Source: Zea mays
Lineage: Eukaryota > Streptophyta > Magnoliopsida > Poales > Poaceae
Reading direction: 5' to 3'
Assembly (NCBI RefSeq): GCF_902167145.1
Contig: NC_050096.1
Coordinates: 271,892,622-271,956,621, forward strand
DNA: 64,000 nt
The notes under the pieces were generated by a model. That model saw only the letters and a list, made by a program, of their open reading frames with translations. It did no database searches and had not been told where the DNA came from. The position numbers and the translations under genes are program-made. Position 1 is the stretch's first letter, and each line of letters begins with the position of its first letter. This document shows, piece by piece, positions 46,255-56,113 of the stretch.

Positions 46255-47998
46255 ATGTCGTCCTCTTCTTCTTCCTCCGACACCACGCCGCCAGTCGCCG
46301 CCTCGTCTGAGGAGACGTTGAGTAGCGTGATGGTGGAGGAGTTGCGCGCCGGCGACTCCGTTGATTTTGGTGTGTCACGGATGACGTCAGCCCGCGTTGA
46401 AGATATGCAGCGGTTGGGCTACTTTGGCGGCGGAGTTGCTCGTGCTCCGGGGACGGAGGAAGTCCCCGAGCCGGAGGGTGAGTTGGTCGTTTTCGAGGCG
46501 TTCTTCGCCGCCGGTCTCCGCTTGCCTGCGCACCGGTTTGTCGGCGAAGTCCTGCGTAGATTCAATGTTCAGATACATCAGCTGACACCGAATGCCATGG
46601 TGGCGCTGGCGAAGAATGTCTGGGCGACGACTTCGTACGGCGGACAGCCGTCTGTTGAAGTTTTTGCGAAGAATTATTGTTTGCATTGGCAGAAGAGGAT
46701 GGTTGGGGACGGAGTTGCCCAGTTCGGGTCATGCACATTCACGCCGAAGACCGGCAAGACCACAATGCCAGTAGTGGAGTTGGTTCCGTGCGCCCGCAAC
46801 AAGTGGGGCAATTGGAATGAATTTTGGTTTTACGTTGCGGAGGGTACTGTCGAAGGCCATAAAGGTCTCCCTGTGTCTGAGATGTGCTCTCATTATTATT
46901 CTGCGTATCCGCCTTTTGAAGTGGCAGAAGAGGATGCAGACGAAGGGGCCCTCCGCTGCGCCGCCGGTCAGAGCAGTGGGCGTGATTTAGTTGAAGAGTT
47001 CGTGGCATACGGGGTCTGGCCCTTGGCGCACGGCTGGGCGTTGGGCGAAGTGTGCCCTCGCCAGATGCCTTTTCACGGTGGAAGGGTGGTGCGAAGTCCT
47101 GCCTTCGCACTGAACTTGCGGAATCGTGACCCGGCCGCCTTTGTGCGTGATGCGGAGGACTTGGCGGTGCGGCTCGTGGGACGTTACGTGCCGAGGACTG
47201 AAGGCCAGCGCAGCTTTGATATCCGCGGGTCAAATGAGCGCTTGAACAGGGTCTTCGAATTAAATCAATTGCCGTACGACGGCTATCCTGGTCAAGACGA
47301 AGCGGACCGCCGTGGGAAGAAACCGGCGGTGGAGACTGGAGGCGACCCTGCGCTGGCGGCCGCCCCCTCCTCAAAAAAGAGAAAATTAGGTACTGCGATG
47401 GGGGGACTTGGGGTGTCTGATAGTTTTGCTAGAGAGTTAATGAGGACGTGTGCGGCCCCGGGGGAAAGGATGTCTTCGCCCGAGCTCCGGGAGTCTTCGG
47501 CTCGGATGCTGAGGGTTACCAGGGGTTGCTGGCCGAAAAATGTTCCTATCCCCTGCGCGGCTGAGGAGGACTGTTTTACATCTCGTATGGTTCATCGGTG
47601 GAGAGTTTTTCCTTACGGGCGAAATATCGGTGCTGTTGTGTGGACAGTGATGGACAAGGATCGCCAAGGGGCGGCGCAAAAACGCCAGGCGACTGTCAGG
47701 ATTCACGAGGCTCGGCCGAAAAGGCCGCGGGGAACTGCGAAGGCCGTGGCCTCCGGCGGAGGTAAGCCGCCGCTGGCGGCGAAGGCGGGCGCCTCTGCAC
47801 CTAGCAAGGCGCCGGAGGCAACGGCGGGCGCCGGAGGCTCCAAGTCGGCGAAGGTGGTGCCCCCGGCCAGCGGAATGGCGGAGGCTTCGAAGGCGGCCCG
47901 AGCGCTGCCGCTGGCGGGCAAACGTGTTGCCGACTTCGGCACCGACATTACTGTGGACGACTATCTTGGTGGTAAGTCGCTGGCCTATTGTTGGTATT

Positions 47999-48051
<53 letters not shown>

Positions 48052-50023
48052 TTTTTTTAATTCGAAGATGCGTTGCAGGGTCGGACGAGGGCCAGCTTGC
48101 TATGGTTGCGCCTGGCGCGGAGATCGCGACGGCGGCCATAGTGCCGAAGGCGAGGGGCGAGGCCCTTGACGCCGGAGGCGAGGTGTCGGCCCTCGCCGTG
48201 GTCAGGGACGAGGCGGGCGCGGCGACCCGCCGGCTGAAGAGAGTGACGGAGGCACTGAGTCAGGCGACGGAGGCGCTGAGTCAGGTCTGTTGAGCCATAC
48301 TCTCTTCCCCACCTCTTTTGGGGCAACGGCCTTACGTGCTGTGTCGCGGCTCTGCAGGTGGCTGACTTCGCCAGCCGCACTGCGTCGGGGGCCCTCACGG
48401 CGGCTGTGTCTGCCGAAGTCGAGAGACTTCGGACACAACATGCTGACGCTGTTCGTGAGAAGTAGGCCTCCGACAGCAAGTGCCGTAAGCTGACGGACAG
48501 GGTGGCCGCCCTGGAGAAGGAGAAGGCTGACCTCCGGCGCCAACTGGCGGCGGAGAGGAGGGAAGCTAACGAGGCTATCGCCAAGGGGCAGGCTGCGCAG
48601 GCGGAGGCCAAGCTGGCGCGGGCGGAGGGCAATCTTGCCAAGGAGCTCGCCGAACATCTGCAAGAGCGGCTCACCGCCCTGGAGAGCCGCGCTAAGGAGG
48701 CCGAGGCCGCAATGCATGCGGAGGCCGAACGGACGCGCACGCAGCTTATGGATACATATCGTGAGCTGGGTGCGCGGACCGGTGACTTCGAAGTGCCGGA
48801 CCGAGAGCCCGGCCTTCGCTGTCTGCAGTGGGCGCAGGAGGAGCTGCTGGAACTTCCAGCCGTCGTGGGGGGGGGTTGATGTCGTACGCCTCCCTGGTCA
48901 CCTGCGAGGGGGCGATGAACGCGCTCTCCCGCGAAGGGTGCCGGCACTTCGAGGCCTTCGACCAGGCGGATGAAGATTTTGATCGAGATATCTATAAGGT
49001 CGAAGACCCCGTAGTGAAGGAATCCGTCGGGGCCCTCTACGACCGGATGTGGGGTCTGTACGGTCGTGAGGTGGTCAGGGAGCGGGCCGAGGCTGCGAGG
49101 GCTCAGGTAACGTCGTTTGTTTGTTGTTTGCTGTATGCGGGTTGTGCGTGTGTTCGCTGAATTTTTGTGTGTGTTGTCTTAGGCGGAGCGTGGCGAGCGG
49201 GTGGACGACTTCGGGGCACTGAACAGCGCGCTGCCTGACCCGGAGCCGACCCCCGCGGAGGCCGCGACTGGAGTCGCCCTGGAGACAACCCCAGGGCCTG
49301 CGGAAGACGCGCCGAGCGTGCCCACCTCTGCTGTGGCCGGCGAAGACCTGCCCCCAAAGGTGGCCGAAGGCGCGCCTGGCGCCCCCGCAGCTGCTGCGCC
49401 GAGCACTGAAGATTCCGCGGCGGTGGTGGCGGAAACGGCGGCGGAGGAGACAGCGGAGGCTCCCGCAGCGGCAGGGCCTTCACAGGTGGCGTAGTGGGTG
49501 TTTAGGGTTGGGGACTTTTTGGATGTTGTACTGAATTTTGGTTGCTGCGCAGGTTCAAGATTTTGGGCCTACGCACGCAACCGCTACTACTGGGTTTTTG
49601 GCGGCTTCGACCGCGGAAGATGAAAATGAATATGGTGGGTCTGTATCTGAGTTTTTTGATTTTACTGATTCTGGGAGCTCGGTTGAGTGGACTGAGGAGT
49701 CGTCGGAGGAGGACTTGGATTATTTTGCGGCCTTGGACGTGGCTGCGGCGGAGGCTTCGCCACACGCCGCGGACGCGCCAGACGTGCTGGGTCCTAGCAC
49801 CGGGCGCCGACGACGAAGGGCGGTTGCAAAGCGTAGGGTTAGTGCGGAGGAAAGGGCTCGGCTTCGCGTGAGTAGGGGTGGTCGGCAGGAACTGTTGTCT
49901 CTGCCGGACGCCACGAGCACAGGGAAAGGGGAACTGCGAAGTCTTTTTGCGGGTGAGGAGCTTAGGATAATGTTATTTAATTATAGGGAGATGGGGATTA
50001 TTCCTAAGGTGGAGCCGATGTAG
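46255..50023 (+). pseudogene. antisense five-exon gene of element E, Transposase_28-type
   Basis: Exons: 46255-47971, 48079-48284, 48358-49106, 49183-49485 and 49553-50023. Phases fit, and sites are GT-AG (donor 4, GTGGCG, is weak). The product would be ~1150 aa. Exon 1 (572 codons, open) has a Ser-rich start, then a folded region (FEAFFAAGLRLPAHRFVGEV, LTPNAMVALAKNVWA, EVFAKNYCLHWQ) that I recognise as the Pfam Transposase_28 'putative gypsy type transposon' type. Next comes a basic Ala/Gly/Pro linker. Exon 3 is coiled coil (LEKEKADLRRQLAAERREAN). Exon 4 is acidic and Ala/Pro-rich. Exon 5 has an RRRRRAVAKRR basic patch. This copy is damaged: a TAG at 48463 and a one-base shift in a nine-G run at 48867-48875. 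The function is unknown. Despite the Pfam label there is no evidence of transposase activity. Confidence 0.78.
48001..48051. repeat. (TA)n microsatellite in intron 1 of the antisense gene
   Basis: About 50 bp of TA dinucleotides with two TG interruptions, followed by a T run, in the 107-bp intron 47972-48078. The rest of the intron is short, so the microsatellite makes up about half of it. Confidence 0.95.
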
Positions 50024-50205
50024 AGTGCGGTGCCCTCGCTTGTATATGTGTAAGAGGTTGTAAGATGAAGTTGTGTGCCCTCGCGTGCCTGTGCCTGCGA
50101 GGGCGCTGTGTGCTTTGTGTGGCATGGTTGGCTATGCTGTGCTGGTGTGATTATAGTCGGTCTTTAGCGCGGATGGTTTGATGCTGTCGCTCCTGCTTTT
50201 GTTGT

Positions 50206-50725
50206 GCTTAGTTTGACTGCTCCCTTAGGCGGCTTCTGCGCGGAGTCTTCGCGAGAGACATCGGAATTTTTTCGCACTTGATGTGTTTAGTCCGGCTGCA
50301 CCCTTAGGCGACTTCTGCGCAGATAGTCTTCGCGATAGACATCGGAATTTTTTCGCACTTGTTGTGCTAAGTCCGGCTGCACCCTTAGGCGACTTCTGCG
50401 CGGATAGCCTTCGCGATAGACATCGGAATTTTTTCGCACTTGTTGTGCTAAGTCCGGCTGCACCCTTAGGCGACTTCTGCGCGGATAGTCTTCGCGATAG
50501 ACATCGGAATTTTTTCGCACTTGTTGTGCTAAGTCCGGCTGCACCCTTAGGTGACTTCTGCGCGGATAGTCTTCGCGATAGACATCGGAATTTTTTCGCA
50601 CTTGTTGTGCTAAGTCCGGCTGCACCCTTAGGCGACTTCTGCGCGGATAGTCTTCGCGATAGACATCGGAATTTTTTCGCACTTGTTGTGCTAAGTCCGG
50701 CTGCACCCTTAGGCGACTTCTGCGC
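50206..50725. repeat. six-copy 81-bp tandem array between pol and the antisense gene
   Basis: ATCGGAATTTTTTCGCACTT recurs at 50260, 50341, 50422, 50503, 50584 and 50665, exactly 81 bp apart. CCGGCTGCACCCTTAGGCGA and TTCTGCGCGGATAGTCTTCG complete the unit. Because 81 is divisible by three, the array is open in one frame on each strand (158 and 139 codons). These frames are repetition artefacts. The array lies between two convergent genes and may serve as their 3' end region. Confidence 0.92.
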
Positions 50726-50963
50726 GAACTTGTCGCACGCGAGGGTGGCTAGCGCTTAGCCTCGCGGTGACTTCGAATTGGTCGAATGCCGAAGACCGTT
50801 GTCGCGGTCTTTTTTCGACACATGTTTTTGCGGGGGATTTTTTTTTCACATATATTACATGGCTCCGCCTCGTTAAAAACCTCACCCCCCGGGAGGAAAA
50901 GAGTGCGGGCCGGTACAAGATTGTTTGCGGCGGATTACAAGGGCGAAATCAGCCCTAAATGGG

Positions 50964-53900
50964 TCAAACAAAAAATTTGCGGAGGTTGTCGATGTTCCAG
51001 GAGTGCTCCAGGTCCTCGCCGTTTGGCGTTGTGAGCCTGTAAGCGCTGGGGGAAGCTTTTGACTTGACTATGAAGGGGCCCTCCCACTTGGGCTCCAACT
51101 TGCCCTTGGACTCCGTCCGAGCTGTCCGGATGAGTACGAGGTCCCCCTCGCTGAACTCCCTCGGGATGACTGCGCGGTCGCGCCATGCTTTGGTTTGGGC
51201 TTGATATTTGTTTAGGGCCTGTAGGGCAAAGACCCGGTCTCCGTCGATGAGATCTTTTGAAGTTGGCTCATCCACGTCGGGGACGGCTGATGGAACTGTA
51301 CGCGGGGACCCATGCTTTATTTCTTGCGGGGTCATTGCCTCCGATCCGTATAGAAGGCGGAAAGGAGTGAACCCGGTCGCCCTGCACTCAGTTGTGTTCA
51401 GCGCCCAGACTGCCTCCGGTAATAAATCGGTCCATCTGCCTTTTCTTTCATCGAGGAGCATCTTTTTGACAGCTGTGAATATTTTCCCATTGGCGCGCTC
51501 CACGACCCCGTTGGACTGCGGATGATAGACTGAAGCGAAGGCAAGCTTGGTGCCGATGGAGAAACAAAAATCCTTGAAATCTTGGCTGTCGAACTGCTTT
51601 CCGTTGTCAACTGTTAGCTCGGACGGTACTCCGAAGCGGCAAACGATGTTCTGCCAGAAGAATTTTTGGGCAGTCTTTGATGTGATTGTGGAAACAGCCC
51701 TCGCTTCAATCCATTTGGTGAAGTATTCGACGGCTACGAAGGCGAACTTAAGGTTCCCCTGAGCGGTGGGCAGGGGCCCGACGATGTCCAGGCCCCAGCG
51801 CTGGAGAGGCCATGTATGGGCAATCAGCTTTGTATATTGCGAGGGGTTGCCTGACCGAGGGGAGAACTTCTGGCAGGCTTCGCAGGACCTCGTGACCCGA
51901 TTTGCGGCGCAGATCATTGCGGGCCAGTAAAACCCTTGTCGGATCACCATGGCAGCCAGGGCCCTTGGCCCTGCGTGCGAGCCGCACGTGCCACTGTGGA
52001 CTTCGCGTAGGATCTGCATGCCTTCGGTTTCGGTGACGCATTTGAGCATTGGCTGACTGACCCCTTTCTTGTATAGTTGGCCCTCGATCAGAGCGAAGTC
52101 CCGGCTTCGATGTCTGAGGCGCTTTGCCTCACTGACGTCGGCTGGATGATAGTACCCCTGTAGGAACAGGGTTATTGGTGCCCTCCAGTCTTCGGTCATG
52201 ATTAGGTTGACTATACGGTGGCCCTCGCTATCATTAGTTATCTGGAGCCCTTCGGGGCTTCGGACGGCTGGAGTGCCGATGGTGTGGAAAAACACGTCGG
52301 AGGGCAGGGGCTCGCCCCTGGCGGCGGCCTTGGCTAAGGCATCGGCCTCCTCGTTCTTGGCCCTATACACATGTTGCAGGGTGAATCCCTTGAATTGTCT
52401 CTCGAGACTTCGGATAGCCGCGAGGTATTGCATGAGGGCGGGGTCTTTTGCTGCATAGTCTTTCTCGACCTGTCCGGCAACTATCTTGGAGTCTGTCTTG
52501 ATGATACATGTGGTGACTCCGAGGGCCCTTAGCTTGCGGAGGCCGAGGATAACCGCTTCATACTCTGCTATATTGTTTGTACATTTGTCGGATTCCAGAG
52601 CGAAGTTGAGGCGTGCTGCATATCTGTGTTTGACTCCGGTAGGTGAGGTGACGACTGCAGCGACGCCTGCCCCCGCATGGCACCATGCACCGTCGCAATG
52701 GATGGTCCAGATCTTCTCTGTGGACGGGTCCGGCTGTGTTGCTGGCCCAGTCCAGTCGACGACGAAGTCTGCCAGGACTTGCGACTTGATGGCTGTCCTG
52801 GGCTCGAAGCTGATGTGGTAGCCGGAGAGTTCGGCTGCCCACTTGGCAATCCTCACCGGTGCCTCCGGGTTTCTGAATAGTTCGCCGAGCCCTCTGTCAG
52901 AGGTGACTCGGACCTTGAATGCTTCAAAGTAATGGCGCAGTTTGCGCGAGGACATGACAACTGCGTAGGCGATCTTCTCCAGCTCTGTCATGTTGCATTT
53001 GGACGGTGTCAGGACTTCGGAGACATAGTAAACAGGGCACTGTCTGACTGCGCCTTCGACTGACTGCTCCTGCACTAGTGCCGCGCTGACCGCGTGCGGC
53101 GAAGCCGCGACATAGAGCAATAGGGGGAGCGAGGAGTCAGGGCTGGTGAGGATGGCCAGCTCCGACAGGTACTGTTTGAGTGAGGCGAAGGCCGCTGCTT
53201 GCTCCGGTCCCCAGGCGAAGTCTTTCGCGCCGCGGAGTGTTTTGAGGAAGGGGAGACTTCGCTCGGCGGACCTGGAGATGAATCTGTTGAGAGCGGCCAG
53301 TCTGCCTGTCAGACGCTGGACGTCCCTGACGGACTGCGGAGGCGACATGTCGACGATGGCCTGGATCTTGGTTGGGTTGGCCTCGATGCCGCGGTGTGAC
53401 ACCAGGTAACCCAATATCTTGCCCTGGCGAACACCGAAGACGCACTTTTCCGGGTTCAGGCAGAGTCGTGCATCTCGCATGTTCGCGAATGTCTCGGCGA
53501 GGTCGGCGAGGTGGTCCTCCTTATTCTTGCTGGCGACGACGATGTCGTCCACATATGTAAATATATTTCTGCCGACCTGGCCCTCGAGTACTGTTTTGGT
53601 GAGTCTGGAGAAGGTGGACCCCGCATTCTTGAGTCCCTCCGGCATCCTGATGAAGCAATAAGTGCCGAAGGGTGTTATAAAGCTGGTGCTAGCCTTGTCT
53701 TCCTCCTTCATGTATATCTGGTGATAGCCGGAGAAGCAGTCGAGGAGTGACATGACCTCGCACCCGGCCACGCTATCGACTATCTTGTCGATCCGCGGCA
53801 ACGGGAAGTTGTCCTTCGGGCAGGCCTTATTGAGACTGGTGAAGTCTATGCACATTCGCCATTTCCCGCTTTTTTTCTGCACCATTACGACATTGGAGAG

Positions 53901-55493
53901 CCACGTGGGGTAAGCCACTGGCTCGATGAATTTAGCTTCTAGGAGGCGGTGCACTTCCGCCTTGGCGGCCTCTGTCTTTTCGTCGGACATTTTGCAGAGC
54001 CTTTGCTTTTTTGGCCGCACCGAAGGGTCAATTCCTAAGCTGTGCTCAATTACGGATCGGCTGACTCCGACCAGGTCTAGGGCGGACCAGGCGAAGACAT
54101 CTTTATTTTTGGCCAGGCAGCAGAGAAGCCTTTCTTCTTCATGTGACGTAAGGTCTTCGCTGATAGTGACTGTCTGCTTGGGGGTGGCCTGATCAAGGGG
54201 AACAGTCCTGGTTCCATCTTGGCTCTGCAACTGTGCCTTCTCGTGCTGCTTGTCGGCTGGGCTGGCGGGCGCGGGGACCTCGCGCTGGGCCGTGAGACAG
54301 TGTACGTTCCTCTGACCAGGCACGAAGTCCCGCTCTATGTTGCGCGCCGTCTGCTGGTTGCCGTAGATCGTGATAGCGCCTAGCGGACCTGGTATCTTCA
54401 TACATAGGTACAGTCCGTGGATGGCGGCTTCGAACTTATTGATTGAGCCCCGGCCCATGATGGCGTTGTACGGATATACCATGTCGACAATGTCGAAGGT
54501 TACTTGCTCACTTCGGGCATTGGGTGCTACACCGAAGGAGAGGGGAAGCTCTATTTTGCCAACGGGGAAGGTGCCTTTGCCGCCGAAGCCATACAACGGA
54601 TTGTCCGAAGGCTTGAGCAGGCTGTGGCTTATACCCATGCGGTCGAAGGCGTGGAGGAAGATGATGTCCGCCTGACTGCCGTTGTCGACTAGGACTTTGT
54701 GCAAGTCCCAGCCTGCCACGCTGCAATTGATGACCATAGCGTCGATGTGGGGGGCGCTGCGCAGGTCGACGTCTCGTGCATCGAAGGTTAGCGGTATATG
54801 GGACCACTTCGTCTGCACGACTGGGCCGGTGACCGCGACATGGTTGATGCTACGGTAGTGGTCCCGCTTCTGCCGCTTGGTGTCGAAGTCAGTGCTGGAC
54901 CCCCCTGTTATCATGTGAATGACTCCGCGATATGGTTGATCGGCGAAGTCTTCCTGTTTTGGGGCGTGGGGGATGTTTTGGTGTTGCTGGTGTGGTGGTG
55001 GGGGTGGAGGAGGTACGATTTGTACTTCCTGATGGTGTTGGTAAGCGTGGTGCGGTGGATGCGGAGCGGGAGCGTGGATATATGGTGGAGGGGGTGGCTG
55101 GTAATTATGCGCGACAATTCTGGGATTGTCGGCTGGCTGCGCCCGCGCCATTGTCTCTGGTGGCCTTCGTTTCGGGGCAGTCTTTCGTTTGGTGGGCGCA
55201 GTCTTCGCCGTGGAAAAGGCAGTAGAACCGGCGCGGCGGCTGCGCGCGCCCTCGGCCCCTGCCACGAGTTCCGTTCCCGCGGCCTTGGGGGGGATATTCC
55301 TGGCGACGAGGGGGGTCAGCAGCAGGCTGCTGGTTTGCGATGTTGTGCACTTGCTGCTGACTGCGGCCATCTCGACCGGAGTCTGGTTGCGGAGTCCTCG
55401 TCCATGTGCGGCTGGACTGCGGGGCATCCTTGGGCTTCCGCTGTGACTCAACTTTGCGCTGGTGGAGCTCTTCGGATTTGGCATATTTTTCAA
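50964..55493 (-). CDS. pol: pol polyprotein of Gypsy element E, intact
   Basis: This is one uninterrupted 1509-codon frame. Roughly the first 100 codons lie over gag in another frame and are probably not used. Domains by residue: a Pro/His-rich linker (135-175); protease with VLVDNGSQADII (~268-278); RT (~500-700) with CFSGYHQIYM and YVDD at 53544-53555; RNase H (~750-890); the Tat-specific archaeal-type RNase H (~940-1070; IHCDGAWCHAGAG, NIAEYEAVILG, IKTDSKIV); integrase zinc finger (HSGTCGSH...CEAC) and core (WGLDIVGP, TVDNGKQF, SNGVVERANG); and a C-terminal GPF-type domain (WEGPFIVK). No stop or missing catalytic residue is seen, which implies a young element. Expression from gag would need a +1 shift. 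Confidence 0.93.
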   Translation of the reverse strand: MKNMPNPKSSTSAKLSHSGSPRMPRSPAAHGRGLRNQTPVEMAAVSSKCTTSQTSSLLLTPLVARNIPPKAAGTELVAGAEGARSRRAGSTAFSTAKTAPTKRKTAPKRRPPETMARAQPADNPRIVAHNYQPPPPPYIHAPAPHPPHHAYQHHQEVQIVPPPPPPPHQQHQNIPHAPKQEDFADQPYRGVIHMITGGSSTDFDTKRQKRDHYRSINHVAVTGPVVQTKWSHIPLTFDARDVDLRSAPHIDAMVINCSVAGWDLHKVLVDNGSQADIIFLHAFDRMGISHSLLKPSDNPLYGFGGKGTFPVGKIELPLSFGVAPNARSEQVTFDIVDMVYPYNAIMGRGSINKFEAAIHGLYLCMKIPGPLGAITIYGNQQTARNIERDFVPGQRNVHCLTAQREVPAPASPADKQHEKAQLQSQDGTRTVPLDQATPKQTVTISEDLTSHEEERLLCCLAKNKDVFAWSALDLVGVSRSVIEHSLGIDPSVRPKKQRLCKMSDEKTEAAKAEVHRLLEAKFIEPVAYPTWLSNVVMVQKKSGKWRMCIDFTSLNKACPKDNFPLPRIDKIVDSVAGCEVMSLLDCFSGYHQIYMKEEDKASTSFITPFGTYCFIRMPEGLKNAGSTFSRLTKTVLEGQVGRNIFTYVDDIVVASKNKEDHLADLAETFANMRDARLCLNPEKCVFGVRQGKILGYLVSHRGIEANPTKIQAIVDMSPPQSVRDVQRLTGRLAALNRFISRSAERSLPFLKTLRGAKDFAWGPEQAAAFASLKQYLSELAILTSPDSSLPLLLYVAASPHAVSAALVQEQSVEGAVRQCPVYYVSEVLTPSKCNMTELEKIAYAVVMSSRKLRHYFEAFKVRVTSDRGLGELFRNPEAPVRIAKWAAELSGYHISFEPRTAIKSQVLADFVVDWTGPATQPDPSTEKIWTIHCDGAWCHAGAGVAAVVTSPTGVKHRYAARLNFALESDKCTNNIAEYEAVILGLRKLRALGVTTCIIKTDSKIVAGQVEKDYAAKDPALMQYLAAIRSLERQFKGFTLQHVYRAKNEEADALAKAAARGEPLPSDVFFHTIGTPAVRSPEGLQITNDSEGHRIVNLIMTEDWRAPITLFLQGYYHPADVSEAKRLRHRSRDFALIEGQLYKKGVSQPMLKCVTETEGMQILREVHSGTCGSHAGPRALAAMVIRQGFYWPAMICAANRVTRSCEACQKFSPRSGNPSQYTKLIAHTWPLQRWGLDIVGPLPTAQGNLKFAFVAVEYFTKWIEARAVSTITSKTAQKFFWQNIVCRFGVPSELTVDNGKQFDSQDFKDFCFSIGTKLAFASVYHPQSNGVVERANGKIFTAVKKMLLDERKGRWTDLLPEAVWALNTTECRATGFTPFRLLYGSEAMTPQEIKHGSPRTVPSAVPDVDEPTSKDLIDGDRVFALQALNKYQAQTKAWRDRAVIPREFSEGDLVLIRTARTESKGKLEPKWEGPFIVKSKASPSAYRLTTPNGEDLEHSWNIDNLRKFFV

Positions 55494-56113
55494 AGAGCTG
55501 ATATAGCTCCTGAAGGTTCTTGGGTGGATCTCTTATACAGTGGCTGTAGAGGACGCCGGCCCGAAGGCCACTGATGGCGTAGTGGATAGCGATCTGATCA
55601 TCGACGGAGGGCAGCTGTGACTTGAGCATTAAGAATTTGCGGTAATACTCCCGCAGAGTCTCCTTTTCCAGCTGTTTGCAAAGCGAGAGCTCGGCCAAAG
55701 CGTCGGTGTCTGGGCGGTACCCTTGGAAGTTGAGAAGGAACTTGTCCCTGAGACTTCTCCACGAATCAATGGACAGCGGAGGCAATCTGGTGAACCAGGT
55801 GAGTGCTGGGCCCTCTAGGGCGATGATGAAAGACTTCGCCATTGTGGCGTCGTCCCCTCCGGCGGATGCAACGGCGACTTGATAACTCATTATGTATTGC
55901 GCCGGATCGGTGCTGCCGTTGTACTTGGGATATGCCCCTGCTCGGAAGTTAGCTGGCCACGGCGTCACTTGCAGGTGTGGCGCCAGGGGACTTCGCTCAT
56001 CGAGGTAGTTGACCCCTTGGAATGGTGCGCCGTGCTGGAAGGCGTAATCATGTTGGGGGAAACGCGGGTTCTCCGGCTGCGGCCGGTGTTGCAGGGGTGG
56101 GCCATGCTGCAGG
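55105..56113 (-). CDS. gag: gag of Gypsy element E, 5' part cut off by Copia D
   Basis: The frame is open from the junction at 56113 to a stop at 55105. It shows a capsid-type retrotransposon gag region (WPANFRAGAYPKYNGSTDP, FIIALEGPALTWFTRLPP, FLLNFQGYRP, LREYYRKFLMLKSQLP). A basic RG/Q-rich segment and the zinc-binding YCLFHGEDCAHQTKDCPE follow. The last ~30 codons overlap pol, which is in the +1 frame. The N-terminal part lies on the far side of element D, beyond the window. Confidence 0.85.

Larger units (their letters stand above)
45411..56113 (-). mobile_element. Tat-type Gypsy element E, Grande-like, with antisense gene
   Basis: Visible parts from right to left on the minus strand: gag (interrupted at 56113 by Copia element D), pol (55493-50964), an 81-bp tandem array, the antisense gene on the plus strand, a polypurine tract, and the 3' LTR (45411-45885). 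Flank TCAGG (45406-45410) is the likely left target duplication. The 5' LTR and gag start must lie right of element D, outside the window. The antisense gene between pol and the 3' LTR and the expected total of ~13 kb recall the Grande family; the name is inference. Confidence 0.85.

Noticed and set aside
50283..50759. Repetitive 158-codon plus-strand and 139-codon minus-strand frames
   Set aside because: They are produced by the 81-bp tandem array, whose period is a multiple of three. No start context or family supports a protein.
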